Shown here piece after piece: positions 49,290 through 59,918 of a stretch of 64,000 bases of DNA; the stretch's first letter is position 1, and every line of letters starts with the position of its first letter. The notes under the pieces are model-generated. The model did no database searches, was not told the origin of the DNA, and was given only the letters and a program-made list of their open reading frames with translations. Origin of the DNA: Thioploca sp. (lineage in GTDB: Bacteria; Pseudomonadota; Gammaproteobacteria; Beggiatoales; Beggiatoaceae); contig JAAUSR010000008.1 of assembly GCA_012032555.1 (NCBI GenBank), positions 47,734-111,733 of the forward strand, written 5' to 3'. The translations under genes and the position numbers were made by a program.

Positions 49290-49489
49290 AATTTTCCCTT
49301 TGGCGGTATTTATTTTGCTAAGGGGTAAGCTATTCTGACATCCGACTTCATCCCTAGTTAAGGGGGTGAATTAAACAGCGATTTGGAATTCGATGAAGTC
49401 TCGATCTAACCGCCTAATTTAATCCCCATTTAACCCCATTGAAGGTAGGAATGTCATCACAAATCATGTTTTATTTGAAAGGTTTGACT

Positions 49490-49978
49490 ATGAAAAATTC
49501 TTTTTATTTTGATTCACCTTCAACGACCAAAAGAAGGAATAGTACTCGGATAATATTTTTGCTGGTTTTATTATTAATATTAATCAGTTATATTGCAATT
49601 CCCCAAGTGATTAATTCGGCTCCAATAGCGGCTGTTGAAAATTCAACTACACAAGTGGTTAAAGTCATTCCATTACCGGATTTGAATAAAATAAAAATGG
49701 CCCAACAGCAAGTTGAATCCGAGCAGGAAGTAGCCCATTTATTACACCAACAACATCTGGATCCTTTGGCGAAGTATATTGAAATTAATCGTCTCAATGA
49801 AGCCAAAACTCCCTATGTTGAACAAGTTAAAATGGAATTGGCGCAAAGATGTAGCCAAGTTGAAAACCACTATCAATCGATGAAAACAGACCGGGTTACC
49901 TTAAAAAATTTGAAACAAGGGTATGGATATGCTTGCCCAGTGGTGGTTGAGCGGTTAACAAAAACCTTAACTAAATAA
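49490..49978 (+). CDS. Small single-span membrane protein, unknown
   Basis: 162 aa from ATG 49490 (MKNSFYFDSPSTTKRR), with AAAGG upstream; the track start at 49439 is less likely. A basic cytoplasmic tail precedes one helix (IIFLLVLLLILISYIAIPQVI). The rest is a periplasmic, helical, Gln-rich domain with two cysteines (AQRCSQVENHY and GYGYACPVVVERL) that could form a disulfide. No family recognised. It lies alone between the repeat region and the convergent TPS gene. Confidence 0.65.
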   Translation: MKNSFYFDSPSTTKRRNSTRIIFLLVLLLILISYIAIPQVINSAPIAAVENSTTQVVKVIPLPDLNKIKMAQQQVESEQEVAHLLHQQHLDPLAKYIEINRLNEAKTPYVEQVKMELAQRCSQVENHYQSMKTDRVTLKNLKQGYGYACPVVVERLTKTLTK

Positions 49979-50052
49979 TTTTAGTTAGGTAACCTGGCGT
50001 GTCGGCAACCCTTTGCCGACCGACATTCTTTTTTGTACACGGATAAAGCGAT

Positions 50053-51972
50053 TTAGTGAGTAGGTAAATAAGTTTGTAAGTCATCAGGTGCATTGGGTAA
50101 TCCACCTCGACCAGTTAAGATAAAACGACTCCATTGAGTAGTGGATCGATTGGCACATTGTTGTTTTATTAAATTACTGGCATCAAGAAATTCGATGGGT
50201 AAAGTACTGGGATCAACGCTATAAATATTATCAATTTTGACATCACCATCTAATCCGGTTTCCGATGAAGCTGTTATGGAACTCCTAATCAATTTCATAG
50301 GAGTAGCGGCAATAATCAACACCAGTCCACCATCTCCAGCGCTAGCATTGGCTATGATTTTGCTGTCCTGCAAGCGAAATAAAGCGGGACTCCCAATGGC
50401 CAAATTTCCCCCCTTGCCTTGACCGGCGCTGACTGTTGCACTGATTTGGCCATGATTCACCTCAACACGGTTATGCGCACCGATAACGATATTACCTCCT
50501 TTTGCTCTATCCGCTGCGGTAGAAATACGACCTTGGTCTATTGCTAAGATATTGGTATTAATATAAATGTTACCGGCGTTGCCGATTCCTTTACTATCCG
50601 CTGAAATAAAAGCATCATCACAGATACGTAGGGTATCACCCATTTGCAGATAAATACTACCGCCTTGTCCACGACCGGAAGTGCTGTTGTCCACTTTACT
50701 ATTAACACCGCTCAAATTGAATTCTTTAGCACTAATAGCAATACGACCGGCGTTACCGGCTTGATCTTGATCGCCCTCTGAACTGGCTTGAATAGCCGCA
50801 GAAAAATCCGTGGTACTGGTTAGAGAAATATTATCACTCGCTTCAATAGTAATATTGCCTCCCCGCCCAGGACCAAAAGTAGTCGTGCTGATAGAACTAT
50901 TTTCCAAATCTAAATCCTGCACTTTCAAGGTAACATCACCGGCATTACCGGACTGTGGTTTAGTTCCCAATGAACTAGTAACAATGGTACTATCTCCAGA
51001 TAGTGTCGCTTTACCGTCAACTTCAATAGCAATTTGACCACCTTGTCCCGGACCGAACACGCGACTATCAATACTAGAACGATTGTTCAGATGCAATTCA
51101 TTCGCTTTAATAGCGATGATGCCCCCGTTTTGGTCTGCTTCTGTATTAGCAATAATGGCACTATTATCGATTTCAAATTGACCACCACGAATGTAAATAT
51201 CACCAGCACCTTGTTTACCGACATCAATAGCCGCATCGTTGGCCAAAGTAATTTTACCCAGTTGCTCTTGAGTATTGACGACTAAGTCATGCGGGGTGGT
51301 GGTTATCTGATTACCCGAATTAACAGCGGCTAAATTAATACGCCCAGAAATTGCCCGTAAGTGACCGCCATCAATATTAATATTACCGCCCAATAATGAT
51401 AAACTTTTGCCCATACGCGTTACTAATTCACTCCCCTTAATTTCGATTGAACTCGGTATGGGATCTAAAAAACCAAAGGCGGAAGGTGGAGCACTGACTA
51501 AAAGACTCTGTGCTAATTGGCGAGTTTCAAGGGTACCAGTTTGACCTAAATATAGTTGAGTCGCGGTACTAATATGTAAAGCGCCCGGCAAATCCAATTG
51601 AGTGTGCGGTCCAAAAATAAAACCATCTGGGTTAATGAGATATAAATCTGCTTGCGGAATATCAGCCACGATTTTGCCATCAATAATAGAACGTTCGCCG
51701 CCGGTAATTCGACCAATAATATTTTCAACAGAGGGTGGTCCAGAAAAAGTAGCTATTTCTTCTTTATTTAAATTAAAGAATTTAAAACTGTGAAACAAAT
51801 TACCCCCTTGTTGTTGTCCCAAGTCGGCGGTAATATCAAAACGGGGTCCAGGTAATGTTCTTGCTGGACCTAAAGTGCCATCAAATACAACTTCAGCTAA
51901 CAATGAAGCGGTGTTTAACAGCAGTAATCCTAAGCTTATTCCCCAAGCTAGCCAATGAATGCGATTTCGCAT
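50053..51972 (-). CDS. TPS-type filamentous hemagglutinin-like exoprotein
   Basis: 639 aa. After a signal peptide (ISLGLLLLNTASLLAE) comes the two-partner-secretion domain: VVFDGTLGPARTLPGPRFDITADLGQQQGGNLFHSF, ENIIGRITGGERSIIDGKI, and LYLINPDGFIFGPHTQLDLPGALHISTA, the NPNG-type box with Asp. The mature part is beta-helical (GNAGDVTLKVQDL, GQGGQIAIEVDG, RGGNITIEASDN). It ends with CANRSTTQWSRFILTGRGGLPNAP, a C-terminus I know from cyanobacterial-type exoproteins, so it appears complete. A TpsB/FhaC-type transporter is not in the window. The adjacent upstream gene is a CHAT protease. Confidence 0.88.
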   Translation of the reverse strand: MRNRIHWLAWGISLGLLLLNTASLLAEVVFDGTLGPARTLPGPRFDITADLGQQQGGNLFHSFKFFNLNKEEIATFSGPPSVENIIGRITGGERSIIDGKIVADIPQADLYLINPDGFIFGPHTQLDLPGALHISTATQLYLGQTGTLETRQLAQSLLVSAPPSAFGFLDPIPSSIEIKGSELVTRMGKSLSLLGGNINIDGGHLRAISGRINLAAVNSGNQITTTPHDLVVNTQEQLGKITLANDAAIDVGKQGAGDIYIRGGQFEIDNSAIIANTEADQNGGIIAIKANELHLNNRSSIDSRVFGPGQGGQIAIEVDGKATLSGDSTIVTSSLGTKPQSGNAGDVTLKVQDLDLENSSISTTTFGPGRGGNITIEASDNISLTSTTDFSAAIQASSEGDQDQAGNAGRIAISAKEFNLSGVNSKVDNSTSGRGQGGSIYLQMGDTLRICDDAFISADSKGIGNAGNIYINTNILAIDQGRISTAADRAKGGNIVIGAHNRVEVNHGQISATVSAGQGKGGNLAIGSPALFRLQDSKIIANASAGDGGLVLIIAATPMKLIRSSITASSETGLDGDVKIDNIYSVDPSTLPIEFLDASNLIKQQCANRSTTQWSRFILTGRGGLPNAPDDLQTYLPTH

Positions 51973-52061
51973 GATAAATTAGAAAGGTATTAAAGATAAA
52001 GTTGAATTGATTTCATTTCATAACAAACCTATAACCCATTATCCTAAAAATAAGTTACTCA

Positions 52062-54556
52062 TCATTGCCAATGACCGATTAACAAAAAAGGTGCCCATAA
52101 AGCCGGGTGTTGATAACGACTGTCCTGCAATAAAAATTGTTGTGCCAGTTGTAAAGACCTGGCTTTAGATTGTTTTTGTTGATGTAATTGGCGATAAAAT
52201 TCCCTAATCAAAATCGCCGTCGCTTTATCATCAATGAGCCACAAAGTGGCCAAAGCACTTCTAGCGCCGGCTTTAAGGGCAATACCAGCTAATCCTAATG
52301 CCGCTTGTTCATCCCCAACCGCTGTTTGACAAGCACTTAAGGTTAATAATTCTACTGATTGATTGCGACGTTCGTGAAGTTGAATAAACTGTTTTAATTG
52401 ATTAATGGTTAGTTTCCCATCATAAGTCAGTAAAAAAGTTTTTTGCGGATCGCTATCGAATTGACCATGAGAAGCGATATGTAGAATAGAATACGGCGTA
52501 TTTTTTAAGGCTTTGCAAAATTGTCTACTGTAAATTCTTGATCCAGAAGCAAGGAAGCGTCTTCTTGATATAATTGTTGAATATCACGGGTTTCTGCAAT
52601 GACATTCGCTAATGCCGGATAATCTTGTACACTTTGCGATAATCCACTAATGAGAATTTTCGCCGCCGCTGGGGAATTAGAATCGGGTGCCGCTAAAGTG
52701 AGACTCGGAAGAGTCGCTATGGCATATTGAGTAATCAAAAATTCTTGACCATCATGCAAAGCGGCCAACGGAATCGTGCGCAATACCCCATCTGGGACGA
52801 TAATCAAAGTCGTTATTTGGTGAGTAGTTAACGTCGGTGTTAATGGTGCTATCAACCAACGGTATAAACGTTGGGCATACGGTAAAAAAGCCATCGTCTC
52901 CTGAGTTTCTAATTCAAACCGAAATTCATTGATTTCATCTTTTAAAATGGTCGCGGGAATAGGTATACTGACTCGTTGAATTAAACCCTTGCCTAAACTT
53001 AATAACCACTCAGTCCGATCGGCAAATAAAATGGGATAAAGTAAAGCCGTGTGCGCCGGTTGGAATTTTAAAATTGGTTGTTTATAATTATTCTGTGTGA
53101 CACATTCATCACGAAAGTAATCTTGTAATTCAAAGGTTTTCATCAACTCTATCGTGTCAAGCACTTGCTTAAACCCAGGTTGAGGGTCGTTCGCTTGCTC
53201 AGCACGCTGCAACAGTAAATCAGCGAGTTCTAAATAAATGGGACCTAAACGTTCTCGAAAAGGTTGTGAGGTTTTACGGTAACCAATAGCTAATTCCTGG
53301 CGAACCGGTTGTAAACTATTAACAGCCTGTTGGTAAGCTTGAATGGCTTCTTCGAGTTGTTGCTGCTGTTTAAATAATCGTCCTAATTGCCACTGCCAAC
53401 GATAAAGAATTTCTGAACCTTGTTCGGCTTGACTGAAGAAAGAATTTTTATCTTGTTTAGCATAGAAAATGGCTTGGCGAGTTAAACGTAAAGCTTCTGC
53501 ATCGTGTTGTTCTATTTCATTTAAATGTCCTAGATAACCGTAAGCATAAGAAATAAGACGTGAATGTGCCAGTTGTTTGGCAATCTTTAGCCCAGCGGTT
53601 AAAGTATGATATGCTATTTCTTGTAAATCAGCTCGATTTTGAAGAGCCGTTGCCGGGAGTAACTTTAAAAAGCGATCACTTAATTGGCTATGGACCTGTT
53701 CAGCCCAAGCACCAATACTAATCAAACTAAAAGCTTTGTCGTAATTATCCGCAACCGGTTCTAGTTGTTGTTGAGCTAACTGTAAACTGGTTACCGCTTG
53801 ATTCCATCGCGCTAATTTTAAATAAGCATAGGTTTTATTAGTGAGTATACGAGTAGCTAACAACCAGTCGCCAGCTTGTTTAGCTAAGTGGATACCTTGC
53901 TCATAAACAGCGAGTGCTTTAGCATAATAAGCTTCTGCTGCCAACACATTTCCTTCTTGATTCAAGAGGATAGCTTGTATTAACTGCGGTGTTTGAGAAG
54001 ATAAGAGCGATTTGCCTTGATTAAGATATTGACGTGCGGCCTTATCTTGACGTTGAGCGAGTGATATATCGCTTAAGCTGATAAACAATTTCACCCCTAT
54101 CTCAGCCAGTTCCTCTTTCATAGTGGTAGCGGTTGAGGTATCATTTTGAGCTGTTAGAAAAAGCGACTTAGCTTGTAAAAGGGTATCCAATGCGGATGGA
54201 GATAACCCTAATGCTTGATAAGCATTGCCAATTTGGATCCAAAGATTAATTTGTTGGGAAGGGTTCAAATTATCAGTCGTTAATAGCGATTGCCAATGGC
54301 GGATAGCTTGTTCAAATTGTCCCCGTTGTGAAGGAATCGTTCCCGGTTCCAACGCGGGATTTGCCAGTACAGATAAAACGAATAAACCATTGAAACCCAG
54401 TATCATTCCAACTTGATATGGCTTAAACATGAAAGCAAACCATTGAGATAATAAGTAAATCATTAATAATACGGCCAGGATTATCATGTTGTTTAGCAAT
54501 CCTATGGTTTTCAAGCGAAAGTATGACACGATACCAAAAAAAAGATTATAATTCAT
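52062..54556 (-). pseudogene. TPR–CHAT caspase-like protease, frameshifted before the catalytic domain end
   Basis: Track ORFs 52505–54556 and 52062–52253 are one gene. Two hydrophobic N-terminal helices are followed by many TPR helices (residues about 80–450), then the CHAT domain from about 500. The first frame ends TVDNFAKP-stop at 52505; one base over it continues LKNTPYSILHIASHGQFDSD (catalytic His), LLTLSACQTAVGDEQAALGLA (catalytic Cys), and ARSALATLWLIDDKATAILI to 52062. The break is one missing base near 52508. If real, the product lacks both catalytic residues. It lies 90 bp upstream of the TPS exoprotein, a pairing common in cyanobacteria and large sulfur bacteria. Confidence 0.82.
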
Positions 54557-54635
54557 TTGAACTAAAATCAGTTAAATTTCCTAACTGGCCATAAATTGGC
54601 ATAAATTATTACGAGCGAATTATTTGCAAATCTTC

Positions 54636-55571
54636 ATGAAGCGACTGGGTATTTTCTTAATGGGACCAACCGCAGCTGGCAAAACTGACCTAGCGATTAC
54701 GCTCGTGAAACAGTTGCCGTGTGATATTATTAGCGTTGATTCGGCGATGATTTACCGAGAGATGAATATTGGCACCGCTAAGCCCAGTGCGGAAGTTCTT
54801 GCTCAAGCACCACATCGTCTAATTGATATCCGCGATCCGCTGGAATCTTATTCAGTCGCGCAATTTTGCCAAGAAGCATTGGCTGAAATTCAAGCGATTC
54901 AGTCGGTGGGTCGAATTCCCTTATTAGTGGGTGGCAGCATGCTCTATTTTCATAGTCTACAACAAGGGCTATCTCCGTTGCCACCAGCTGATTTGCCAGT
55001 ACGGCAGCATCTGCAACGGGAAGCTGAAGAGTTGGGGTGGCCGGCTTTACATCAACGTCTGGTTCGGATTGATCCCCTGGCAGCACAACGGATTCATCCC
55101 AATGATTCTCAACGGATTCAACGGGCACTTGAGGTTTACGAAGTATCGGGCTATACCATGACTACATGGTATGCTCAAGCCGTCACTCAACCGCAGTTAC
55201 AACCCCTGTTGAAATTAGTGCTTTGTCCAGAGCAACGTTCCGTTTTACATGCTAAAATAGCACAACGGTTTAATATGATGTTGGCTCAAGGTTTAATTGC
55301 CGAGGTAGATAATTTATTTCATCGTGGTGATCTAACAGCGGATTTACCCGCTATGCGTTGTGTGGGTTATCGACAAGTTTGGCGTTATTTGATGGGTCAG
55401 ATCGATTATACCAACTTGGTAGAAGCAGCGATTAGCGCCACGCGTCAAATGGCCAAGCGGCAACTGACTTGGTTACGTACTCAAGCGGATGCGATTTGGT
55501 TTGATAGTCAACAATCACAAGTGAGCAAAAATATCTTGAATCAGATAGAAAAAAACGTTACTTTTTCCTAA
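54636..55571 (+). CDS. miaA: tRNA dimethylallyltransferase MiaA
   Basis: 311 aa from ATG 54636 (MKRLGIFLMGPTAAGKTDLAI); the track uses a TTG four codons earlier. P-loop GPTAAGKT, ISVDSAMIYREMNIGTAKPS, HRLIDIRDPLESYSVAQF, IPLLVGGSMLYFHSLQQG and DLPAMRCVGYRQVWRYL are all typical. MiaA prenylates A37 of tRNAs reading UNN codons. First gene of miaA–hfq–hflX–hflKC. No strong ribosome-binding site is visible. Confidence 0.96.
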   Translation: MKRLGIFLMGPTAAGKTDLAITLVKQLPCDIISVDSAMIYREMNIGTAKPSAEVLAQAPHRLIDIRDPLESYSVAQFCQEALAEIQAIQSVGRIPLLVGGSMLYFHSLQQGLSPLPPADLPVRQHLQREAEELGWPALHQRLVRIDPLAAQRIHPNDSQRIQRALEVYEVSGYTMTTWYAQAVTQPQLQPLLKLVLCPEQRSVLHAKIAQRFNMMLAQGLIAEVDNLFHRGDLTADLPAMRCVGYRQVWRYLMGQIDYTNLVEAAISATRQMAKRQLTWLRTQADAIWFDSQQSQVSKNILNQIEKNVTFS

Positions 55572-55685
55572 ACCGGTTAAAACAGCTACTTATTTAAGTG
55601 TACAATAAAACTGGGATAAATTAATGGGCATCAAGCAAAATTATGCGAGGGAAGTCGTTTCAATGATAATAATATGGAGAATATT

Positions 55686-55964
55686 ATGAGTAAAGGGCAA
55701 TCACTACAAGACCCTTTTTTAAATGCATTACGTAAAGAACGGGTACAAGTTTCTATTTATTTAGTCAATGGCATTAAGCTACAAGGTTATGTAGATTCAT
55801 TTGACCAATTTGTCGTGTTACTTAAAAACTCAGTGAGTCAAATGGTATATAAACATGCTATTTCGACTATCGTACCCGCACGAAATGTCAAGATTAGCCA
55901 TGAGGAAGAAGGCGGCACGCCGGCTGAAGAAGAAGTGTCACCACCGCCACCAACTCCTGAATGA
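55686..55964 (+). CDS. hfq: RNA chaperone Hfq
   Basis: 92 aa from ATG 55686 ([18 protein letters not shown]), with GGAG 6 bases upstream; the track start 12 bases earlier is less likely. Sm1 ([29 protein letters not shown]) and Sm2 ([14 protein letters not shown]) are canonical. The short C-terminal tail is acidic and proline-rich ([12 protein letters not shown]). Mediates small RNA–mRNA pairing. Confidence 0.97.
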   Translation: MSKGQSLQDPFLNALRKERVQVSIYLVNGIKLQGYVDSFDQFVVLLKNSVSQMVYKHAISTIVPARNVKISHEEEGGTPAEEEVSPPPPTPE

Positions 55965-56048
55965 CGACGTGTTAGGAAATGTCACTTCATCAAACTTGAG
56001 GAGGAGGAAATTACTTGCTCTGGTGAAATTAACTAAGAGGTAATAAGT

Positions 56049-57356
56049 ATGTTTGAGCGACCTCGCCAAGGTGAAAAGGCTATCTTAGTACATATGAATA
56101 TGATAGGGATGTTTGAACCAGCAACGCTATCTGAATTTGAAGAGTTAGCCAGTGCGGCCGGGGTGATAACTGTCGGACAAATCACTGGAACACGTCAAAG
56201 TCCAGATCCCAGTTATTTTGTCGGTAAAGGTAAATTACAAGAAATAATAGCATTTGTTCAAGCACAACCAGTTGAAGTGGTGTTATTTAATCATACCTTA
56301 ACCCCAACACAAGAACGTAATCTGGAACAGAGCCTCGGTTGTCGGGTGGTGGATCGCACGGGTGTTATCTTAGATATCTTTGCCCAGCGAGCTCGCTCTT
56401 TTGAAGGTAAATTACAAGTTGAGTTAGCCCAACTCAACTATTTATCTACTCGTTTAGTACGGGGTTGGACTCACTTGGAACGACAACGAGGGGGTATTGG
56501 TTTGCGCGGTCCAGGTGAAACCCAATTAGAAACCGACCGTCGTTTAATTGCGGAACGGATTAAAGCCATTAATAAACGCTTAGAGAAAGTTACCCAACAA
56601 CGAAAATTGGGCAGAAAAGCTAGACAACGGGCACAACTGCCAGTGGTTGCTTTAGTGGGTTATACTAATGCAGGTAAATCGACTTTGTTTAATTGTCTAA
56701 CCACGGCCAAAACTTATGTTGCTGATCAGTTATTTGCAACCTTGGATGCGACCTTACGTCGGGTTCAGTTGCCCAATAAAATAGGCGTGATTTTGGCGGA
56801 TACAGTTGGTTTTATTCAACAATTACCTCATGATCTGATTGCCGCATTTCGAGCCACTTTAGAAGAGACCCGCCAAGCGAGTTTATTGCTGCATGTCGTT
56901 GATGCGAGTGATACTGACCGACAATGGCGCATAGAGCAAGTCAACCAAGTCCTGGCAGATATTGATGCGGCTGAAATACCGCAACTGATTATTTATAATA
57001 AAATTGATAAATTACCCCATTGTTTACCACATGATGAAAGTGGTAACAACGCCACTCAAGTAAGTAAAATCTGGTTGTCAGCCAGCCAAGGCAGTGGAAT
57101 TAATTTGTTACAGACGGCATTAGCCAAATACTTTGATAAGGAAATGGTACATCACTGGGTAAAGGTGCCGGTACAAGCCGGTGAACTACGATCACGTTTA
57201 TTTACTTTAGGAATAGTATTGCAAGAACAATATACTGATAATGGTGATAGTCTACTAGAAATACAAATGTCAGCAGTCTATTTTAACCAATTAATTAAAG
57301 CTGAACCGACCTTGCAACTTATTCAACCGCTTGCTAGTCTTTATCAAACTTCATAA
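56049..57356 (+). CDS. hflX: Ribosome-associated GTPase HflX
   Basis: 435 aa. The N-terminal HflX domain (FVGKGKLQEIIAF, NHTLTPTQERNLEQSLGCRVVDRT, LAQLNYLSTRLVRGW) and coiled coil (RQRGGIGLRGPGETQLETDRR) are followed by the GTPase: G1 GYTNAGKST, G3 DTVGFIQQLPHDLIAAF, G4 NKIDKL. HflX splits stalled ribosomes. Standard position after hfq. Confidence 0.97.
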   Translation: MFERPRQGEKAILVHMNMIGMFEPATLSEFEELASAAGVITVGQITGTRQSPDPSYFVGKGKLQEIIAFVQAQPVEVVLFNHTLTPTQERNLEQSLGCRVVDRTGVILDIFAQRARSFEGKLQVELAQLNYLSTRLVRGWTHLERQRGGIGLRGPGETQLETDRRLIAERIKAINKRLEKVTQQRKLGRKARQRAQLPVVALVGYTNAGKSTLFNCLTTAKTYVADQLFATLDATLRRVQLPNKIGVILADTVGFIQQLPHDLIAAFRATLEETRQASLLLHVVDASDTDRQWRIEQVNQVLADIDAAEIPQLIIYNKIDKLPHCLPHDESGNNATQVSKIWLSASQGSGINLLQTALAKYFDKEMVHHWVKVPVQAGELRSRLFTLGIVLQEQYTDNGDSLLEIQMSAVYFNQLIKAEPTLQLIQPLASLYQTS

Positions 57357-57495
57357 AATCCACAGTGGGAAAACCTAAACTCACCGGCTTTGATGAATTA
57401 ACTATGAGAAATCAAAGGTGATTTTCCTAAATGAGAGAAATACTTACTGTCACATTATTAGCTACATTAATATGAGCAAGCTTTAAGGAGTATAC

Positions 57496-58650
57496 ATGGC
57501 CTGGAATGAACCGGGTGGTAATGGGAGCAAAGATCCTTGGGGCCACCGTAAAAACGAACAAGGTCCCCCAGATTTAGATGAAGTGATTAAAAAAATGCGC
57601 GATAAATTCGGTGGCTGGTTTGGAGGCAAGCCCAATAAACCAACTGGCGGTGGCGGCGGGAATTTTAGTGGCTTAGCTATCACTACGGTCCTGGTGGTGT
57701 TATTCCCCCTCTGGCTGTTATTTGGCTTTTACATTGTACAACCCGCTGAGCGGGGAGTGGTTACTCGGTTTGGTCGTTATCAACAAACTACTGACCAAGG
57801 GTTACATTGGCATTTACCTTATCCAATTGAAAATGTTCAAAAAATTGACGTTCAGCAAGTCCGTGCGGTCAATCATAAAGCGTTGATGCTCACTGAAGAT
57901 GAAAATATCGTGGAAATTGAACTAGTGGTCCAATACCGTGTGGGAGAAAATAAAGAGGATGCTAAGGATTATCTCTTCAATGTGTTGGAACCAGATAATA
58001 CTTTACATCAAGCGACTGAAAGTGCTTTACGGGAAATTGTGGGGTCAAGTAATATGGATGCCGTATTAACTAATGAACGCGATCGCGTTGCCGCTGACGC
58101 TAAAAAATTAATTCAAACGATTGTAGATCATTACCAAACGGGTTTAAAAGTTATCAGTGTCAATATGCAAAATGCTCAACCACCGGAAGCAGTTCAATCT
58201 GCATTTGCCGATGTGATTAAAGCCCGTGAGGATGAAGAAAGAAGTAAAAATAAAGCTCAAGCCTATAAAAACGGCGTCGTTGAACAAGCGGGTGGTACTG
58301 CTGGTAAACTCATTGAGGAAGCTAAAGCTTATAAATCAATGGTCGTTGCCCATGCTCAAGGTGAAACTCAACGCTTTGCTAAAATTTTAACTGAATATGA
58401 AAAAGCGCCAATGATTACACGACAACGTTTATATTTAGAAGCGATGGAATCCGTGTTAAATAATACCAGTAAAATTCTCGTTGATGTCCCCGGAAATAAT
58501 CTTATGGTATTACCATTGGATAAGATCTTTACTTCCTCCCAGTTGACTGAAGCTGCAAAACTAACACCGACTTCACCCTCAACGATGAACCGGTCTTCTC
58601 AATCAGAAGATAATAAAAAGAATGATCCCCGTAGTAGAGGAGATCGCTAA
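57496..58650 (+). CDS. hflK: FtsH protease modulator HflK
   Basis: 384 aa. A Gly/Pro-rich start (MAWNEPGGNGSKDPWG and FGGWFGGKPNKPTGGGGGN) is followed by one transmembrane helix (ITTVLVVLFPLWLLFGFYIV) and the SPFH domain (ERGVVTRFGRYQQTTDQGLHWHLPYPI, VQYRVGENKEDAKDYLFNV). A strong AAGGAG lies upstream. With HflC it forms the cage around FtsH. It overlaps the hflC start by one base. Confidence 0.96.
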   Translation: MAWNEPGGNGSKDPWGHRKNEQGPPDLDEVIKKMRDKFGGWFGGKPNKPTGGGGGNFSGLAITTVLVVLFPLWLLFGFYIVQPAERGVVTRFGRYQQTTDQGLHWHLPYPIENVQKIDVQQVRAVNHKALMLTEDENIVEIELVVQYRVGENKEDAKDYLFNVLEPDNTLHQATESALREIVGSSNMDAVLTNERDRVAADAKKLIQTIVDHYQTGLKVISVNMQNAQPPEAVQSAFADVIKAREDEERSKNKAQAYKNGVVEQAGGTAGKLIEEAKAYKSMVVAHAQGETQRFAKILTEYEKAPMITRQRLYLEAMESVLNNTSKILVDVPGNNLMVLPLDKIFTSSQLTEAAKLTPTSPSTMNRSSQSEDNKKNDPRSRGDR

Positions 58651-59633
58651 TGATGTCAAAGCCAACTACACTCGGATTAATGGTGATAGTGCTCACGGTT
58701 GGATTAATGGCAGCCTTTATTGTCAAAGAAACCGAATTACCGCTGATATTGCGTTTAGGAAAAATCATTAGCCCCCAAATCATTGGTGTTGATGAATTAA
58801 GCCCAGGGCTACATTTCAAATGGCCCGTTTTTGACAAGGTGGTTAAATTTGATAAACGTATTCACAATTTGGATGTCCCATCAGAACATTTCTTAACCAT
58901 TGAAAAGAAAAACCTCATTGTAGATTCTTTCATCAAATGGCGAATTGTGGATGTCATTGGCTATTTTAAAACCATGGGTGATAATCCTGAGCGTGCTGAA
59001 CAACGTGCTAAACAACGCTTGGGAGAGGTTATTGCGGATGGATTACGTAATGAATTTGGTAAACGTACTATTAATGATGTCGTTTCTGGGGAGCGTTCCG
59101 AAATTATGGATCGGGTCACGACAATTGTTTCCGAACGTGCTAAAGAATTTGGAATGAAAATTATTGACGTCCGTATCAAACGGATCGAACTGCCTAAAGA
59201 AGTCAGTAGCTCAGTTTATCGACGAATGGAAGCAGAACGTGAACAATATGCCAAGCAATTACGTTCGCAAGGCGAAGCGGAGGCTGTTCGTATTCAAGCG
59301 AATGCTGACCGTGAAAGCATCGAAATTATTGCTAAAGCTGAACGTGACGCTCAGAAAATCCGAGGTGAAGGTGATGCGACCGCCGCTGAAATTTATGCCC
59401 AAGCCTTCAACCAAAATCAGGAATTTTATACCTTATATCGTAGTCTTAATGCTTACAAAACGATCTTTAACAATAAAAATGATATCTTACTGATTCAGCC
59501 ACATTCTGATTTCTTTAATTATTTTAATAATATGGGAAGTGTCACTTCTTCCTTAACGACGGAATCGGCTGCTAAAACAGCCACGAGTCACCCGATTATT
59601 TTGCCTTCACCACCAACTGAGACTGATAAATAA
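58650..59633 (+). CDS. hflC: FtsH protease modulator HflC
   Basis: 327 aa. Single N-terminal helix (LGLMVIVLTVGLMAAFIV), SPFH domain (LILRLGKIISPQIIGVDELSPGLHFKWPVFDKV, FDKRIHNLD), and the coil with YRRMEAEREQYAKQLRSQGEAEA then QRIRG-type KIRGEGDATAAEIYAQAFNQNQEFYTLYRSL. TAATG overlap with hflK gives translational coupling. The C-terminus is Thr/Ser-rich. Confidence 0.96.
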   Translation: MMSKPTTLGLMVIVLTVGLMAAFIVKETELPLILRLGKIISPQIIGVDELSPGLHFKWPVFDKVVKFDKRIHNLDVPSEHFLTIEKKNLIVDSFIKWRIVDVIGYFKTMGDNPERAEQRAKQRLGEVIADGLRNEFGKRTINDVVSGERSEIMDRVTTIVSERAKEFGMKIIDVRIKRIELPKEVSSSVYRRMEAEREQYAKQLRSQGEAEAVRIQANADRESIEIIAKAERDAQKIRGEGDATAAEIYAQAFNQNQEFYTLYRSLNAYKTIFNNKNDILLIQPHSDFFNYFNNMGSVTSSLTTESAAKTATSHPIILPSPPTETDK

Positions 59634-59694
59634 GTCATTCATCACGAATAAATGCGATTAACTGTCAGTTAGTTTGAATTCTCAAAGGAACATT

Positions 59695-59880
59695 ATGTGG
59701 GAACAATTTGGGATCGCTATCGCTTTATTGTTGGTGATTGAAGGTATAATTCCTTTCCTCAGTCCAACTGGATGGCGTAAAACCCTACAAGTTATTAGCG
59801 AAATGCCCGATGAGAAAGTCCGTTTAATCGGTCTGGTGAGTATGATATCTGGTGTAATACTTTTATATCTCATCCATTAA
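59695..59880 (+). CDS. yjeT: YjeT-type small membrane protein (DUF2065)
   Basis: 61 aa from ATG 59695 (MWEQFGIAIALLLVIEGIIP), with AAAGGA upstream; the track start adds a spurious N-terminus. Two transmembrane helices flank LSPTGWRKTLQVISEMPDEKVRLIG, the DUF2065 signature. Located between hflC and hisZ/purA as in other gammaproteobacteria. Confidence 0.9.
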   Translation: MWEQFGIAIALLLVIEGIIPFLSPTGWRKTLQVISEMPDEKVRLIGLVSMISGVILLYLIH

Positions 59881-59918
59881 ACTGCCCCCATGACAGCCAT
59901 TAATTATTGATAACAAAC

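Larger units (their letters stand above)
48707..49489. other. Long regulatory/repeat region upstream of the beta-helix gene
   Basis: Contains copy 2 of the TGCGCTCTACCCACCC repeat (48768–48795), three operator-like palindromes (48947–49051) and the third MITE-like element (49163–49289). AT-rich promoter-like sequence with TTATAAT near 49111 lies just right of the operators. No gene is evident before 49490. Confidence 0.6.
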
